Below, one piece after another: positions 27,394 through 38,175 of a stretch of 64,000 bases of DNA; positions within the stretch are counted from its first letter, which is position 1; every line of letters starts with the position of its first letter. Origin of the DNA: Bradyrhizobium diazoefficiens (GTDB lineage Bacteria > Pseudomonadota > Alphaproteobacteria > Rhizobiales > Xanthobacteraceae); assembly GCF_016616235.1 (NCBI RefSeq), contig NZ_CP067100.1, forward strand, positions 6,507,001 to 6,571,000, in the 5' to 3' direction. Made by a program: the position numbers and the translations under genes. The notes under the pieces are model-generated. The model did no database searches. It was not told the DNA's origin and saw only the letters and a list, made by a program, of their open reading frames with translations.

Positions 27394-28065
27394 CTAGTTG
27401 GGAGCTGCGGGATCGTCATTGTCGGCACCAAACACGCCACGATACCAGACCTTTGCACAGTGTGACCCTATGTGCTCGATCTCCGCATCGCTTGGATCTT
27501 CCGAGGCGAGATCAAATTTCATGTAGGCAACCTGCTCCATCGTGGCGCCGAGCACTTCAGCAGCCATTTCAGGATCGAGTTCGCGGCTGAGTTCGCCCAA
27601 GCTCTGAAGCCGTGTCAGCCAGGTCGCGGTGCGCCTTACGAAGCGGCTACGTTCCGTGACATACAAAGACAGAAACGTCGCTTTCTCGCCGCGAGCCGCC
27701 GCCTCGCGCATGACGCGCAACAGCTTGCGATGCTGGGCATAGATCTTGAGATACGCGATCGTATTCTCAACGAACTCGGCTTCGGTTGCCTTCAACGAGC
27801 GGCCCGACCTTCGCTTACTCGCAACGTAAATCTCGTCGACCAATGGCCGCAATACGGCCAGCAGAATCTCGTCCTTGTTTCGGAAGTGCCGGTAGAAGTT
27901 GCCGTAAGACGTTCGAGCGAGCTTGACGATGTCCTGGACCCGGGTGGCCTCGTATCCTTTGCGCGCGAATACGCGTGCCGAGGCGTTCAGCAGGCGCTGA
28001 CGCATTGCCGCGCCCTTCGCCGTGGCAGGGGCTAACGGCTCCAACGCAGAATCGGTCTCCAGCAT
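27394..28065 (-). CDS. TetR family transcriptional regulator
   Basis: The N-terminal helix-turn-helix region reads RQRLLNASARVFARKGYEAT, then DIVKLARTSYGNFYRHFRNK, a standard TetR DNA-binding domain. The all-alpha C-terminal ligand domain follows. Eighteen more codons are open upstream (to 28119); I prefer the internal ATG, but no ribosome site decides. It stands at the head of the decayed acyl-CoA cluster and probably controlled it. Confidence 0.87.
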   Translation of the reverse strand: MLETDSALEPLAPATAKGAAMRQRLLNASARVFARKGYEATRVQDIVKLARTSYGNFYRHFRNKDEILLAVLRPLVDEIYVASKRRSGRSLKATEAEFVENTIAYLKIYAQHRKLLRVMREAAARGEKATFLSLYVTERSRFVRRTATWLTRLQSLGELSRELDPEMAAEVLGATMEQVAYMKFDLASEDPSDAEIEHIGSHCAKVWYRGVFGADNDDPAAPN

Positions 28066-28373
28066 TTGGCACCCATAACACCGCGGCTGCTTGACCACCA
28101 GCTTGGAACCCGGTAACATGACGTCGATGTCACTTTAAGGCTAGGCTCGAATCGCAATCATTTCAAGGCCGGGAGCTGCAGAGCTCGCCTGGCCTGTCGA
28201 TGCAGCCAGTAGCCCCCGAGCAGGGGTGGGCGCCCTCGGGTGCTCGGTCGCGGCAATTCCGTTCAAATTCCTAATTTCGCCTCTCTCTCTTGGAAAGGCG
28301 ACATCCAAGGACGTGTTGATGTATTCGGGCACCCACGCGCTAATAAATCCGGCCCGCCCGGCCCTCATCATGA

Positions 28374-28696
28374 CGCATTGGACGACGGTCGGCGATATCG
28401 GACACGTCAGACGGGTATGTTTTCTTGATCGATCGCAAGGCGTTCATGATCATCTCAGGCGGGGTCAACATCCGTCCTCAAGAGATCGAAACGTTCTCGT
28501 GCTTCATCCTGCGATCGCGGATGTAGCCGCCATAGGAATCCCCGATCCACATATGGGCGAACAGGTCAAAGCCATAGTGCAATCGCTGCCAGGCATGGAG
28601 GGCAGCGATAACTTGGCGGAAGAACTCATCGCTTTCATGAAGAATCGAATTGCAGGCTACAAGGCGCCCTGCAGCATCGCTCTTAAGACTGGCTAG
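28374..28696 (+). pseudogene. C-terminal relic of an acyl-CoA synthetase
   Basis: One + strand frame reads [20 protein letters not shown] then RPQEIET; another, one frame over, continues with [20 protein letters not shown] and MGEQVKAIVQ. Joined they give the hinge and C-terminal domain of an AMP-forming acyl-CoA ligase. The N-terminal domain is missing. Confidence 0.65.
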
Positions 28697-28837
28697 CTCA
28701 TGAAGCAGGAGTTGCGTAGTCGGTATTGGTCGGAGAAGACAGCCTGACATCAAGCGCCTGAAATGGAATGAACCGCTCTGCTCTGCCGCCCGCCATCGCA
28801 TGTATGCCGCTGAATTTGGTCAACACAACATAACGCC

Positions 28838-30025
28838 ATGTTGCTCCGCAATACCCTCAGTGACTATCGATTGCCGCTTGATTCCTCCGATGCCGATGCT
28901 CTCGGCGTCGAGGCTGCCCTGACAGTGCAGCACTTTCTCCAGCACAGGCAGGGGGCGGCCCCTACCCCGATGGTTTCACTTCCTGCCGTTGCGCGTCGTC
29001 TGGATGTCGGGTCCATTTTCGTCAAGGACGAAGGACAACGACTGGGTCTCGGTAGCTTCAAAGCACTGGGTGGGGCCTATGCTGTCATACAGCTCGTCCT
29101 TGGGCTCGCTTCGCAACGATGGGGCCGTCCAGTGGACATTTCTGAGTGGCGCTCGCCGGAGGTCGCCACGGTCGCCGCGGGCATCACCGTGACATGTGCC
29201 ACTGACGGCAATCACGGCCGATCGGTCGCACAAGGCGCGCAACTCGTCGGCGCAAACTGCGTCATCTTTGTTCATGCTGGAGTCAGCGATGAGCGCTGCC
29301 GAGCGATCGCGCGGTATGGTGCCCGTATCGAACGTGTTCAGGGCAATTACGATGATTCCGTTGCGTCGGCATCGAAAATCGCCAGCGAACGGGGCTGGAT
29401 TGTGGTCTCAGACACATCTTGGCCAGGTTACGAACGGATTCCTCACCTCGTTATGCAAGGCTATACGGCATTGCTTCGTGAGGCCCTTGCAGCACTGCCG
29501 AAGCCTCCAACCCACGTGTTTGTCCAGGCCGGTGTTGGCGGCATCGCAGCGGCGACTGCCGCTCATTTTTCGCTTGTATTCGGAAAGGACAGACCCTTCT
29601 TCACTGTGGTGGAGCCGGATCGAGCGGCCTGCCTTCTCGAGAGCGCCAAGGCCGGCCAGATCGTGAAGGTGCCGCACGACAGACCAACTGTTATGGCGAT
29701 GCTTGAATGCTACGAGCCATCACTTGTTGCCTGGCGCATCCTCTCACGCGTTGCCGATGCCTTTATGACCGTCGATGATGCCGAGGCCGTTACGATGATG
29801 AAGCAGCTTGCTTATCCCGTTGACGGCGACCCGGCCGTCGTCGCCGGCGAAAGTGGCGCAGTAGGTCTCGCCGGATTGGCAAAGGTGGCGGGCGATCCAG
29901 CGTTGCGTGCGGAGATCGGGCTCGAGTCAAATGCCTGTGTCTTCCTGATCAATACCGAGGGTGCGACTGATCCAGCGCTCTATGAGAAACTCGTGGGCGC
30001 TCGCCCCGAGGACTTGACCGGCTGA
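28838..30025 (+). CDS. Diaminopropionate ammonia-lyase
   Basis: A 395-residue fold-type II PLP enzyme. Lys75 in GLGSFKALGGAYAV is the expected PLP Schiff-base residue, and VQAGVGGIAAATAAHF supplies the phosphate-binding glycine loop. DNATDGNHGRSVAQ-type residues (CATDGNHGRSVAQGA) match the substrate loop. The family cleaves 2,3-diaminopropionate to pyruvate and two ammonia. No obvious ribosome site precedes the ATG. It stands alone between the acyl-CoA relics and nodD2, and it could relate to use of a plant non-protein amino acid. Confidence 0.87.
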   Translation: MLLRNTLSDYRLPLDSSDADALGVEAALTVQHFLQHRQGAAPTPMVSLPAVARRLDVGSIFVKDEGQRLGLGSFKALGGAYAVIQLVLGLASQRWGRPVDISEWRSPEVATVAAGITVTCATDGNHGRSVAQGAQLVGANCVIFVHAGVSDERCRAIARYGARIERVQGNYDDSVASASKIASERGWIVVSDTSWPGYERIPHLVMQGYTALLREALAALPKPPTHVFVQAGVGGIAAATAAHFSLVFGKDRPFFTVVEPDRAACLLESAKAGQIVKVPHDRPTVMAMLECYEPSLVAWRILSRVADAFMTVDDAEAVTMMKQLAYPVDGDPAVVAGESGAVGLAGLAKVAGDPALRAEIGLESNACVFLINTEGATDPALYEKLVGARPEDLTG

Positions 30026-30434
30026 ACCGGCTGAGGATCGCACATAATATGCCGAGTTGTCCGACATTTATGGGGTTTGCAGTGGCCGCCCATGACAGCC
30101 CTGCGTCCAGTGGTCGCGGTGCGACAGCGCTTTCGGTTCTTCACATGCTTTGCGATCACCGGCCATTGCATGTGGATTTCAAAAACCCTTCTGCACTCTG
30201 GAATCGTTCGCGACTCCTTTGCCGGCTTGCCGATCCAGTTGAACACTGCAGTCGCCTGCTCGCCTTTCGCGGCAAACCCAAAGCGAAGTCGGAGGGCTCT
30301 TCGATTGTACGGAAGCAAGTAGCTGATATACGAAGGGTTGGGAAAGCTATACCAAGGTTTGCGTGCAGCAGTTCGTCATCATCCTGCTATGTCTCGACTC
30401 TAACTCTCCATCCAAGATTTGCCGCAACTCCCGA
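30026..30434. other. Region downstream of an apparently orphan nod box
   Basis: This stretch follows the nod box at 30435-30482 in its direction of reading. The only minus frame (29980-30318, TTG start, no ribosome site) has no family match. I see no Nod gene here. Confidence 0.45.
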
Positions 30435-30482
30435 GAGTAGGTAAAATCGATTGTTTGGATGGAGCACATCGACACGATGGAT
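30435..30482 (-). promoter_or_regulatory. nod box upstream of nodD2
   Basis: The + strand has GGTAAAATCGATTGTTTGGA, then CATCGACACGATGGAT, the reverse complement of the nod box with all main blocks. It ends 10 bases before the nodD2 start codon. It points left, away from nodD2, and no nodulation gene follows. NodD can bind such sites to adjust its own transcription. Confidence 0.82.
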
Positions 30483-30492
30483 ACTTCGCCCC

Positions 30493-31401
30493 ATGCGTTT
30501 CAACGGTCTTGATCTAAATCTTCTCGTCGCGTTCGACGCTCTCATGACGGAGCCGAACCTCACCGCGGCCGCGCGGCGAATCAACCTGAGTCAGCCGGCC
30601 ATGAGCGCGGCCGTGGCCCGGTTGCGCACCTATTTCCACGACGAGCTTTTTACCATGATGGGTCGCAAGCTTGTTCCGACGCCGCGAGCCGAAGCGCTTG
30701 CTGCCCCAGTTCGCGAGGCTCTGTCGCACATCCAACTCTCCATTATTTCTCCTGACGGATTCAAGCCGGCCGAATCGAATCGCCGCTTCAGGATCATCCT
30801 TTCCGATTTCATGATGACCGTGTTTCTTCGAAAGGTCGTGGACCGCGTCGCGCAGGAAGCTCCCGCCGTCTCTTTCGACTTGCTGCCACCCGAAGAGGAC
30901 CCCGATCAGCTTCTCCGGCGCGGTGAGATTGACTTCTTAGTTTGTCCGGAATTGTTCATGTCGCGCACGCATCCCAAAATGCCGCTGTTTGACGAAAGCT
31001 ACGTGTACGTCGGCTGCCGCACGAACAAGCAGCTAAATAAGCCGCTTACATTAGAGAGATACCTGTCGACTGGGCAGGTTGCGGCCAAATTTGGGCGGAC
31101 GATCAGACCTTCGTTCGATGAATGGCTCTTGGTCGAGCACGATCTCAAGATTCGCATTGAGGTTGCTGTGCCGGGCTTCAGCTTGATTCCGCCGTTGATA
31201 ATGGGGACTGATCGTATAGCGACAATGCCATCGAGGATGTTCAAGCATTTCGAGAACACAATGCCCTTGCGAAAGATCCAAGCTCCGCTGCCGGTTTTTG
31301 CCTTCACCGAGGCCGTCCAGTGGCCTGCACTTCACAACGCTGATCCGGCCAGCATTTGGCTGCGGAGCATTTTTCTACAGGAGGCGTCCCGCATAGCATA
31401 A
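30493..31401 (+). CDS. nodD2: LysR-type regulator NodD, second copy
   Basis: A 302-residue LysR-type regulator. It starts [20 protein letters not shown], and its DNA-binding helix has [39 protein letters not shown] completes the NodD signature. The C-terminal domain is intact with no frameshift. NodD proteins sense plant flavonoids and bind nod boxes. The copy at the right edge of the window (63907) is closely similar over its visible part. I call this nodD2 because the other adjoins nodA in the nodD1 position. Confidence 0.9.
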   Translation: MRFNGLDLNLLVAFDALMTEPNLTAAARRINLSQPAMSAAVARLRTYFHDELFTMMGRKLVPTPRAEALAAPVREALSHIQLSIISPDGFKPAESNRRFRIILSDFMMTVFLRKVVDRVAQEAPAVSFDLLPPEEDPDQLLRRGEIDFLVCPELFMSRTHPKMPLFDESYVYVGCRTNKQLNKPLTLERYLSTGQVAAKFGRTIRPSFDEWLLVEHDLKIRIEVAVPGFSLIPPLIMGTDRIATMPSRMFKHFENTMPLRKIQAPLPVFAFTEAVQWPALHNADPASIWLRSIFLQEASRIA

Positions 31402-31577
31402 GATCGCCTGAGCTCGAACACGTGGCTGGTTAACCACAGCACGCGGCGATCAACGACATATCGCGTCACGGGATTTGAGAGTACGCATCCGCACAGGGCG
31501 TAGCCTGATTGGACTATTCTGGCTGAAGTGCTCGAGCCTCGCGGGATTTTCCTTGTCCATGCGGACGAAGTCGATCC

Positions 31578-31730
31578 CTAGTCCATACAGAAGTCAGTGA
31601 AGGGCTGGATATCCTCTTCTCCGAAGACATGGACGCGAATGACGCCGCCCTCGATCTCCATTTCGTTGGCCGACGTCGCGCTGCCAGTCTTTGTTTCGCC
31701 GAAATGCGATCCCGTCCACCAGAAATGCAT
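31578..31730 (-). CDS. Small protein, 50 residues
   Basis: Starts MHFWWTGSHFGETKTGSATS and ends VFGEEDIQPFTDFCMD. It lies 9 bases after the stop of the coiled-coil membrane protein. The composition is protein-like, with no shadow features. No family recognised. Confidence 0.45.
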   Translation of the reverse strand: MHFWWTGSHFGETKTGSATSANEMEIEGGVIRVHVFGEEDIQPFTDFCMD

Positions 31731-31739
31731 CGCCTGACA

Positions 31740-32252
31740 TCAACGCTGGCTCGTGCTCGGTTCGGAGATCAGTGGCGCGCCCCCGACCGAGACCGGCCCT
31801 TCTGGTTTAGCGGGTTGGACCGCTCGCTTGCCCGGCCTCGAAACGGGTGGCGCTGGCGGCTGAGAAGGAGCCAGAAGAACGGAGGATGGGACGGTCGGTT
31901 TCTGCAACGATTCAATTCTCGATGTCAGCGCCTCGATCTGATCCGCCATCCGTTTCAAGTCGTCTTGCTGCGTGCCGATGTTACGATTGATCTCTCCAAT
32001 TTGATCACTAGCCTTCTGCTGCTCGGACCGAATCTCCAAGAGTGCCTCCCTATCTTCAGGTGACAGGCTTGTCGTTGGGGCGACTTCACCAACCGACGGC
32101 TTCTCGAAAATTTCTTCAGCATTGGTCCAGAAATAGGCTGCTCCGGCACACAGGCCGATGGATACGGCCGCGAGCGCGAAAAACGACGCAAACCGTCTTG
32201 ACGACCTGTGCAAGACGGGCGGTGGTTCCAAGCTGCTCGGTTCATCAATCAC
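31740..32252 (-). CDS. Membrane-anchored coiled-coil protein
   Basis: About 170 residues: a short cytoplasmic start, one membrane span (ASFFALAAVSIGLCAGAAYF), then a coiled-coil-like region with heptad spacing (DREALLEIRSEQQKASDQIG, IEALTSRIESLQ) and a Pro-rich C-terminus. Proteins like this are common hypotheticals in Bradyrhizobium. I put the start at a GTG with GAGGG 9 bases upstream; an ATG three codons earlier lies too close to that site. Function unknown. Confidence 0.7.
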   Translation of the reverse strand: MIDEPSSLEPPPVLHRSSRRFASFFALAAVSIGLCAGAAYFWTNAEEIFEKPSVGEVAPTTSLSPEDREALLEIRSEQQKASDQIGEINRNIGTQQDDLKRMADQIEALTSRIESLQKPTVPSSVLLAPSQPPAPPVSRPGKRAVQPAKPEGPVSVGGAPLISEPSTSQR

Positions 32253-32261
32253 ATTCGTCAT

Positions 32262-33528
32262 CCCTCAGCCTGCCATTCTCATCCGTGCTGGTTTTTCTCG
32301 TGACGCGATAAAGGGTGATGGTCAAGAGATCCTGGGGACCGAGAGCGCATCGTTTGCGCAACTTTGTCCGATCGCTTGGTCTCATGAGACCCATTGACAG
32401 CCGGCGCGGCGAGCCCCGTAGTCCATACTTCGTTGAAACTGAACGACCGGAGCTGCGACCCAGCGGATGAGCGGTGCCCAAGGGAGTGCCATCTTGGCAA
32501 GCTCGCGCTCGTCGAGCTCAAGTGATCTCCTTTCAGACAAGCGCTATTGGGAGCGCCTCGTCTCCTCGCCGCCCCGTCGTCGCCGCAAACAAGCCTCGAG
32601 CGGTTCAAGACCAGGGGCTCAATCCTCGCTCTCGCATATCTGAGTATCCAATTGGCTTGCGCGGACGGTCGGTCGCGTTCAGCCCGTTGTTGGAAATGCC
32701 GGTATTTTTGCGCGCAGTCAAATACTGCTTCTGCTTGCGCTTTGGCGGCCGAATGGTCAGCTGCATGAAGGGATCGTGGGCCTGCAATCGAGCGCTCCTC
32801 GTCGCCGGCTCGCTCGTTCAACGCTTTCTTGCGCAAAACGCAGACTCACGCACAAAAGCTGCAATGTGAAAAAAGCGCAGGCTGCATGCTTTGTCTCGGG
32901 TCTAATTTCATCGCCGTAATGGGGGGCTTATGTGACGAGGCCCGATGGCATCTGACTGGTCTTGGGGATGTGCCGCCTCCGCTTAACTCGATTTCGTTTG
33001 AGGGTCCGGACGCCCGAGGAAGAACGCCACCCGGCAGCATGATTGATCGGTTAGAGGAAATCGAACAACTATCGACAAGAATGCAAACTATCCGCAATCA
33101 TTTGCCGACGAGCTCTTTGATCACGGGCCGGACCCGCGAATCTCATTGTTGAATCTACCGGTGCATGAGCCATCATCGCGAGCTGGGTACTGCATCAGGA
33201 CACGTCGTGCCGCCACGGGGACGTCCTACGCATACGCCAGCGCAGGAATCGATCCGATGCCGATTGATCGTCCAGGCCGGCCAAATCCGAAATTGAGTTG
33301 TCAGACACAGAAGTCGCCGTCGGGGTTCTGGCTGTGATGAGGATGGCTCGGCTGAGGCCCTTCACGTTCGCAGGATTCAATTGAGAACGTAGAAGGGCTC
33401 AGCTAGGGCCTATACCTGATCTGGTCGCGCAAGGCAGCAATATGGGCATGTCTGCCTTGCCCCGTGAGAGATCAAGCGCCTGACGGCGAGATATAGTCGC
33501 CACAATCCGCGTAAGTTCTACATACAAT
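32262..33528. other. No recognisable gene
   Basis: A gene-poor stretch of about 1.3 kb. The longest frames (32279-32836 minus, 32474-32869 plus) are Arg/Ser-rich and overlap each other on opposite strands, as shadows do. No relic recognised. Confidence 0.45.
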
Positions 33529-34089
33529 TTATGCAAATGTTGCAACGGTTGAGTCCGGGATAGCGCGTCGCGGTGCGCGGCGCCGCCGAGGCTCCAGCCG
33601 GGTTGGAGCCGCAGGGCTACCCTGAGCTGGGCCGTGCAACGGCAATTTGAGGCGCGGACCAATCTCTGAGAAGCCGAGCTTCAAGTACAATGCTGAGTTG
33701 GGACTGCGGTTCCACATCGGCTGCCTTGGCGCTCCCACCTCGAGTTGGCCCCAGCCTTTTGTTGTCCCGAGGGTAACGGCCGCGTCGATGAGCGCCATCG
33801 CAACACCGGATGATCGCTGATCCGGCACCACGTAGAGCTCAGTGATAATGCCGTAGGTTCCGCGGGCAAAGAGGGCGGCGCTTTCCGATAGCATGATGAG
33901 GCCGACAGGGTGTTCCTCCGCAAAAGCAAGAAACCCCGAGATGCGCTCCTTCATGGCAAGCAGTTCCGCAACCAGTTGAGTATCCACTCCGGCCTCCACG
34001 TGACCGGCCCCAAGTTCGGCAAGCAGAGCACTGACCATCCGAGTCACCGTTGCGGCATCGTCGACCGAAACCTCACACGTCGTCACCAT
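33529..34089 (-). CDS. GNAT family N-acetyltransferase
   Basis: A 186-residue protein with the acetyl-CoA-binding motif A in YGIITELYVVPDQRSSGVAM and the following helix ALIDAAVTLGTTKGW; SALYLKLGFSEIG is the usual motif B end. GGAGG stands 6 bases before the ATG at 34089; the frame is open further upstream but lacks a ribosome site. The tail after residue 155 is Pro/Arg-rich and unlike the domain. Substrate unknown. Confidence 0.82.
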   Translation of the reverse strand: MVTTCEVSVDDAATVTRMVSALLAELGAGHVEAGVDTQLVAELLAMKERISGFLAFAEEHPVGLIMLSESAALFARGTYGIITELYVVPDQRSSGVAMALIDAAVTLGTTKGWGQLEVGAPRQPMWNRSPNSALYLKLGFSEIGPRLKLPLHGPAQGSPAAPTRLEPRRRRAPRRAIPDSTVATFA

Positions 34090-35262
34090 GTCACATCCTC
34101 CACCACGCAGTTCAGCGGCAAGGAACGGAGCCGCCGCAGCCAACAACCAAAAGTAGATACGCTGACAATTTGAAGGTCCAATGACGCGTTCGTTCACACC
34201 ATCGAGAGGTCGCCAGATCTCCGCTTGGCTCCTAGCTGACGGTGACGGCTCAACGTTTAATGAAACCCGCTTCCTCAGCGACCTGCGCGAGCTTTCGATG
34301 TCGCCGGCCTCACTGCTACGAGCTAAATGAGCTCGATCAGACTGGCGACCGATCGACGCAGGTCGCATTTTGCTCCATGCGAGCAGGCCCTCGGCTGTTT
34401 AATGCGGCGCCAAACAATCGTTTATGGGGCATTCCGCGATCGGCGGGGTCAGCATGTGGACCCGATGTGAGTTAGGCCAAAAAACGACGCGCACGTCGGA
34501 TCGTGCCGTGTGACTCGGAGTTGACGAGGTCGTCGAATCCTTCGATCTCATCAGTGTACCACGACGAACGAGCCATTGGGCGATAGTGTCTCAGAGAATG
34601 AACTACGGCGCGAGTCGAAGACGCACTCTTTTTTGTCGTGGTTGGAAAACCAGCTTTCTTATATTTACGACCAACGGATCGTTTGTTGCCGCATGAAAGC
34701 ATCACCGCCTGGCAAGTGCCAAGGGAGCTTTGGTCGAGACAGCATCTTGCGCCATCTCATTGATCCTGGTTCTCCGCTCGAAGTCATGCTTGTCTTGGTT
34801 GAACTTACTCTTCGCGCATCACTCAAGGGCGGCGCCGCGGTGTGGGCCGCGGCGGCGTTGCGCCAGACGATCTTGGGAAATTCAGCGGCGAATTTGCCGA
34901 CCAGGAAGCACACACGCCTGCGCAGCCGTGGCGATGATGCGGACGCTCCGCTTTCGCGCTCTTTTTCTGACTGCCGAAGCAGGACCCGACGCCTTGCGCC
35001 AAAATCCCGCGAAGACGTTCTATGGGCATTGCCGTGTTTTTTCGGATTGGCTCCGGCAATGCCGTTTCGGCCCAGTCTTCGATGCGTAGACGGCGTGAGC
35101 ATGTCCTTGCTGAGGTCGTATCGGCTGTCGCTCTCGGCTAGCTGCGCACGCCGTTCTCACCTCGCCAGAGCCTGGAGCAGTCACGGCACTGCTTCTCTTG
35201 TCTGCGCCTGACATTTCAGTCTCGCTCGATCAGCACTCGCCATACCTGAGTGTGAAGCTCGC
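34090..35262. other. No recognisable gene
   Basis: About 1.2 kb with opposed Arg-rich frames only (for example 34576-35211 plus against 34665-35102 minus). Nothing recognised. Confidence 0.45.
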
Positions 35263-37359
35263 TTAGGCCTGATCGTCCAACCATCCGATCTTGCTCTTCA
35301 GGAACTGAAAACCAAGCACCTGAAAGCTGGCATGCTCTTTGTTGTCCCTGCCATAGCCGTGCCCGCCCCCGTCTGCTTCGTAGAAATAGGCCTCGTAGCC
35401 CATCACCTGCAGTTTCGCTACCATCTTGCGGGCGTGCCCCGGATGAACCCGATCGTCCCGCCGCGTGGTGGCAATCAGAATCGACGGATAGCGTTGGCCC
35501 GGTTTGGCTGCATGATAAGCGGAGTAAGTCTTGAGCCATTCCCACTCCTCAGGTTTGTCGGGATCACCATATTCCGCGATCCAGCTCGCTCCTGCCAGCA
35601 GCTTTGTGTACCGACGCATGTCGATCAGCGGAATCGTGCAAAACAATGCGCCGAACCGCGCAGGATAGCGCGTGAGCATGTTGCTGATGAGGATGCCGCC
35701 GTTCGACCCGCTTTCGGCGGCTATCCGCCTCGGCTCAGTCACGCCGCGGCGCACCAGATCCGCGGCTACGGCCGCGAAGTCATCGTGCGATAGTGTCTTG
35801 CCGGCAAGCCGCCCGGCGTCGTGCCAAGGTGTGCCGAACTCGCCCCCACCGCGCAGGTTTGCCTGTACCGTGGTGCCACCACGCTCCAGCCAAAGCTTGC
35901 CAAGGGCCGCATTGTAGTACGGCCTCACTGAGAGCCCAAAGCCGCCATAACCGCTTATATGGACCGGCGCGTTGCCGGTCTCCGCGGCTGGACCGGTCTG
36001 TACATAGGGTATCCGCTCGCCATCGGTCGAGATCGCCTCGTGCTGCGTGACCACGAGGCCATCGGCGCTAAACGTCTTTGGCGCCTGCTTCAGTACGATC
36101 GGGCTGGAGATGCTGCGTTCGATCAACATCAGCGAGGGTGGTGTGAGCGGATCCTGCACGGTGGCGAGAAGGTCGCCGTTGCTTTCGGTTGGATGACGAT
36201 CGAGGGGCCACACGTCGACCACGCCGATGCCGGGCAGCCCGCGCAAATTCTCGTGGCTCCAGCCGGCGGATGAAGGCGTGCAAATCTCGAATACTGGGCG
36301 TAGCTCGTCGAGAATGGAAAGAACGAGTTTGTCGTCGGCCCAGAACAATCCCTGCAGTGCCCGGCGCGGCCCCGGCGCGAAAACGATCGTGAAGTTGCGA
36401 TCGCCGGCCAGAAAGGCAGACAACGACATCCCAAGCACAGTATCGGGCGGGTGGGTGACGCCGGCAATGCTCCATGCTGAGCGCAGCTTGACGACAAGCC
36501 AGTCCCGGTACACTCGCAGCCAGATGTCGGAGGGAAGGTCGAGCTTCACGCTCGCCCCGGTTTCGGTTCCGAGCCAGACGTCGGAGTTGAAGAAATCCAG
36601 GTGATCGACGAACCAGACACGTGGCAATAGTCCGGTCCGATCGACCTCGCAACAGGCCCACATGCGATCTGGTGTGGTCTCGAACATCACGGCGGCGCGC
36701 TCCACAGGCTCGCCACGGCGCCACAATCGCACGGTCCTCGAATAGCCCGCTGTCGTTGCCATGCCGCGGCCATGGGCGCTGGACAACAGCAGCGTGTCGG
36801 GATCGACCCAGGTGGCGCCACTCTTGGCTTCCGGCAACGTGAAGCCGTCGGCCACAAACTCTTTCGTGTTAAGGTCGAATTCGCGCAAGACGACAGCATC
36901 GCTTCCGCCGCGCGACAGGCCCAAAATGATTCGTGGATGATCTCCTGGCAGCGAGGCCATTGAGTTCAAAAGCCAGTCCTCGCCCTCCTTTGCCGCGAGC
37001 TGGTCGATGTCGAGCAAGGTTTCCCAGGAAGGATTCGGCTTGCGAAATTCGTCCAGTGTGGTCACTCGCCACAGGCCGCGTAGGTTGCTGGCGTCCCTCC
37101 AGATATTGTAGAGATGATCACCACGCCGGCCGACATAGGGAATATTGTCCGATCGATTATAGATCGAAGCCAGCGCATCGCGATCCCGCTCGAAGGCCGC
37201 TCCGCCGAAATCCCGCAACGTTCTGCCGTTCTGCCGCTCGACGAAATTTAGCGCGCCTCCGCCGTCTATCTCTTCGAGCCAGAGATAGGGATCATCATCA
37301 GGAGCGGAGAGCGTCGGCCTTCCAGCTTGCGATTTTGCCATCAATCTTGCTTTCGACAC
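35263..37359 (-). CDS. Prolyl oligopeptidase family serine peptidase
   Basis: A 698-residue S9A-type peptidase. The N-terminal part (DDDPYLWLEEIDGGGALNFV) and a beta-propeller region precede the alpha/beta hydrolase domain. The nucleophile Ser is in AESGSNGGILISNML, the Asp in TTRRDDRVHPGHARK, and the His in ADGGGHGYGRD. There is no signal peptide. The enzyme cleaves short peptides after proline. GAGGAG stands 6 bases before the GTG start. It lies alone. The codon use resembles core chromosomal genes. Confidence 0.92.
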   Translation of the reverse strand: MSKARLMAKSQAGRPTLSAPDDDPYLWLEEIDGGGALNFVERQNGRTLRDFGGAAFERDRDALASIYNRSDNIPYVGRRGDHLYNIWRDASNLRGLWRVTTLDEFRKPNPSWETLLDIDQLAAKEGEDWLLNSMASLPGDHPRIILGLSRGGSDAVVLREFDLNTKEFVADGFTLPEAKSGATWVDPDTLLLSSAHGRGMATTAGYSRTVRLWRRGEPVERAAVMFETTPDRMWACCEVDRTGLLPRVWFVDHLDFFNSDVWLGTETGASVKLDLPSDIWLRVYRDWLVVKLRSAWSIAGVTHPPDTVLGMSLSAFLAGDRNFTIVFAPGPRRALQGLFWADDKLVLSILDELRPVFEICTPSSAGWSHENLRGLPGIGVVDVWPLDRHPTESNGDLLATVQDPLTPPSLMLIERSISSPIVLKQAPKTFSADGLVVTQHEAISTDGERIPYVQTGPAAETGNAPVHISGYGGFGLSVRPYYNAALGKLWLERGGTTVQANLRGGGEFGTPWHDAGRLAGKTLSHDDFAAVAADLVRRGVTEPRRIAAESGSNGGILISNMLTRYPARFGALFCTIPLIDMRRYTKLLAGASWIAEYGDPDKPEEWEWLKTYSAYHAAKPGQRYPSILIATTRRDDRVHPGHARKMVAKLQVMGYEAYFYEADGGGHGYGRDNKEHASFQVLGFQFLKSKIGWLDDQA

Positions 37360-38100
37360 CGTTCACTCCTCGGACTGGCATTGGTGCGCACTTTTCGATG
37401 CGCCATCGACTTGGATACATGCGCGGTTTGATCGCCGCGCCGAGCCTACAACCTAACGCGGCATGCGATTCAAGTCCTTCCTTCGAAGTGAACGCTGCTC
37501 GGCAGATTGAGATATTGAGGTTGGCTCCGCGCCATCAACTCGGCGACGAGCGCAATTACTAGTTGGCGCTTCTATTCGGGTTTTTATCTAACCTTCATTT
37601 GGCGAAGCACGCATTGGAGGGATTTCCGGCCAAGATGCCGCAATGATGGTCGACCCAAGCTGATAGCTGCAAAATGGATGTTGCATAAAAAGCGACGCGC
37701 ACGGCTTCTGCGCCGCCGCCAACGGCCAATGTTAATAGTTGACGCCGAACAGCGCGTCATTGCTTCTTCACGTCTGTCAAAGAGTTGCGCTGCCAACCCG
37801 CTCCTGCTCGAGACCATAATTGAGCGCGTGACATGATGTGCAGAGGGCGACACATCCAAGAACGCAAGGCTGGATCATGACCGCGGGGGTCCTATTGCAG
37901 GATCTACCAGGATGCGTGGTTTACTAAACCAATTCAGTGAGGAGCATCCTCTCCAGTACCGTGACACTGACTGGGTGCCGTGTGCAACGGAAGCAATCGA
38001 GTGCATCAGAACCTGCACCAGCAATCTCGTACTCAATTTGCCAAGCGGGGTGCATCTGACTTCCTCAAATGGCAAGCCATTTTCGAATGAAGATTGGCAT
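37360..38100. other. No recognisable gene
   Basis: Only short frames upstream of the prolyl oligopeptidase and the NifA-like site. Nothing recognised. Confidence 0.45.
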
Positions 38101-38116
38101 TGTCCGATATACGACA
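38101..38116 (+). promoter_or_regulatory. NifA upstream activator site
   Basis: Exact TGT-N10-ACA (TGTCCGATATACGACA), the NifA binding pattern. Its centre is about 67 bases upstream of a sigma-54-like element, roughly -90 from the expected transcription start, the usual range. Confidence 0.5.
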
Positions 38117-38175
38117 TGTCGGAGACGCAACATCGCTTATTCGAGCTGCACTCGTATTTGCGAGGGTTTCCCCTT

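Noticed and set aside
32279..32836. 185-residue minus frame
   Set aside because: No motif, biased composition and an overlapping plus frame of similar quality.
34576..35211. 211-residue open frame on the + strand
   Set aside because: Arg/Ser-rich, no ribosome site, opposed by an equally long minus frame; shadow-type composition.
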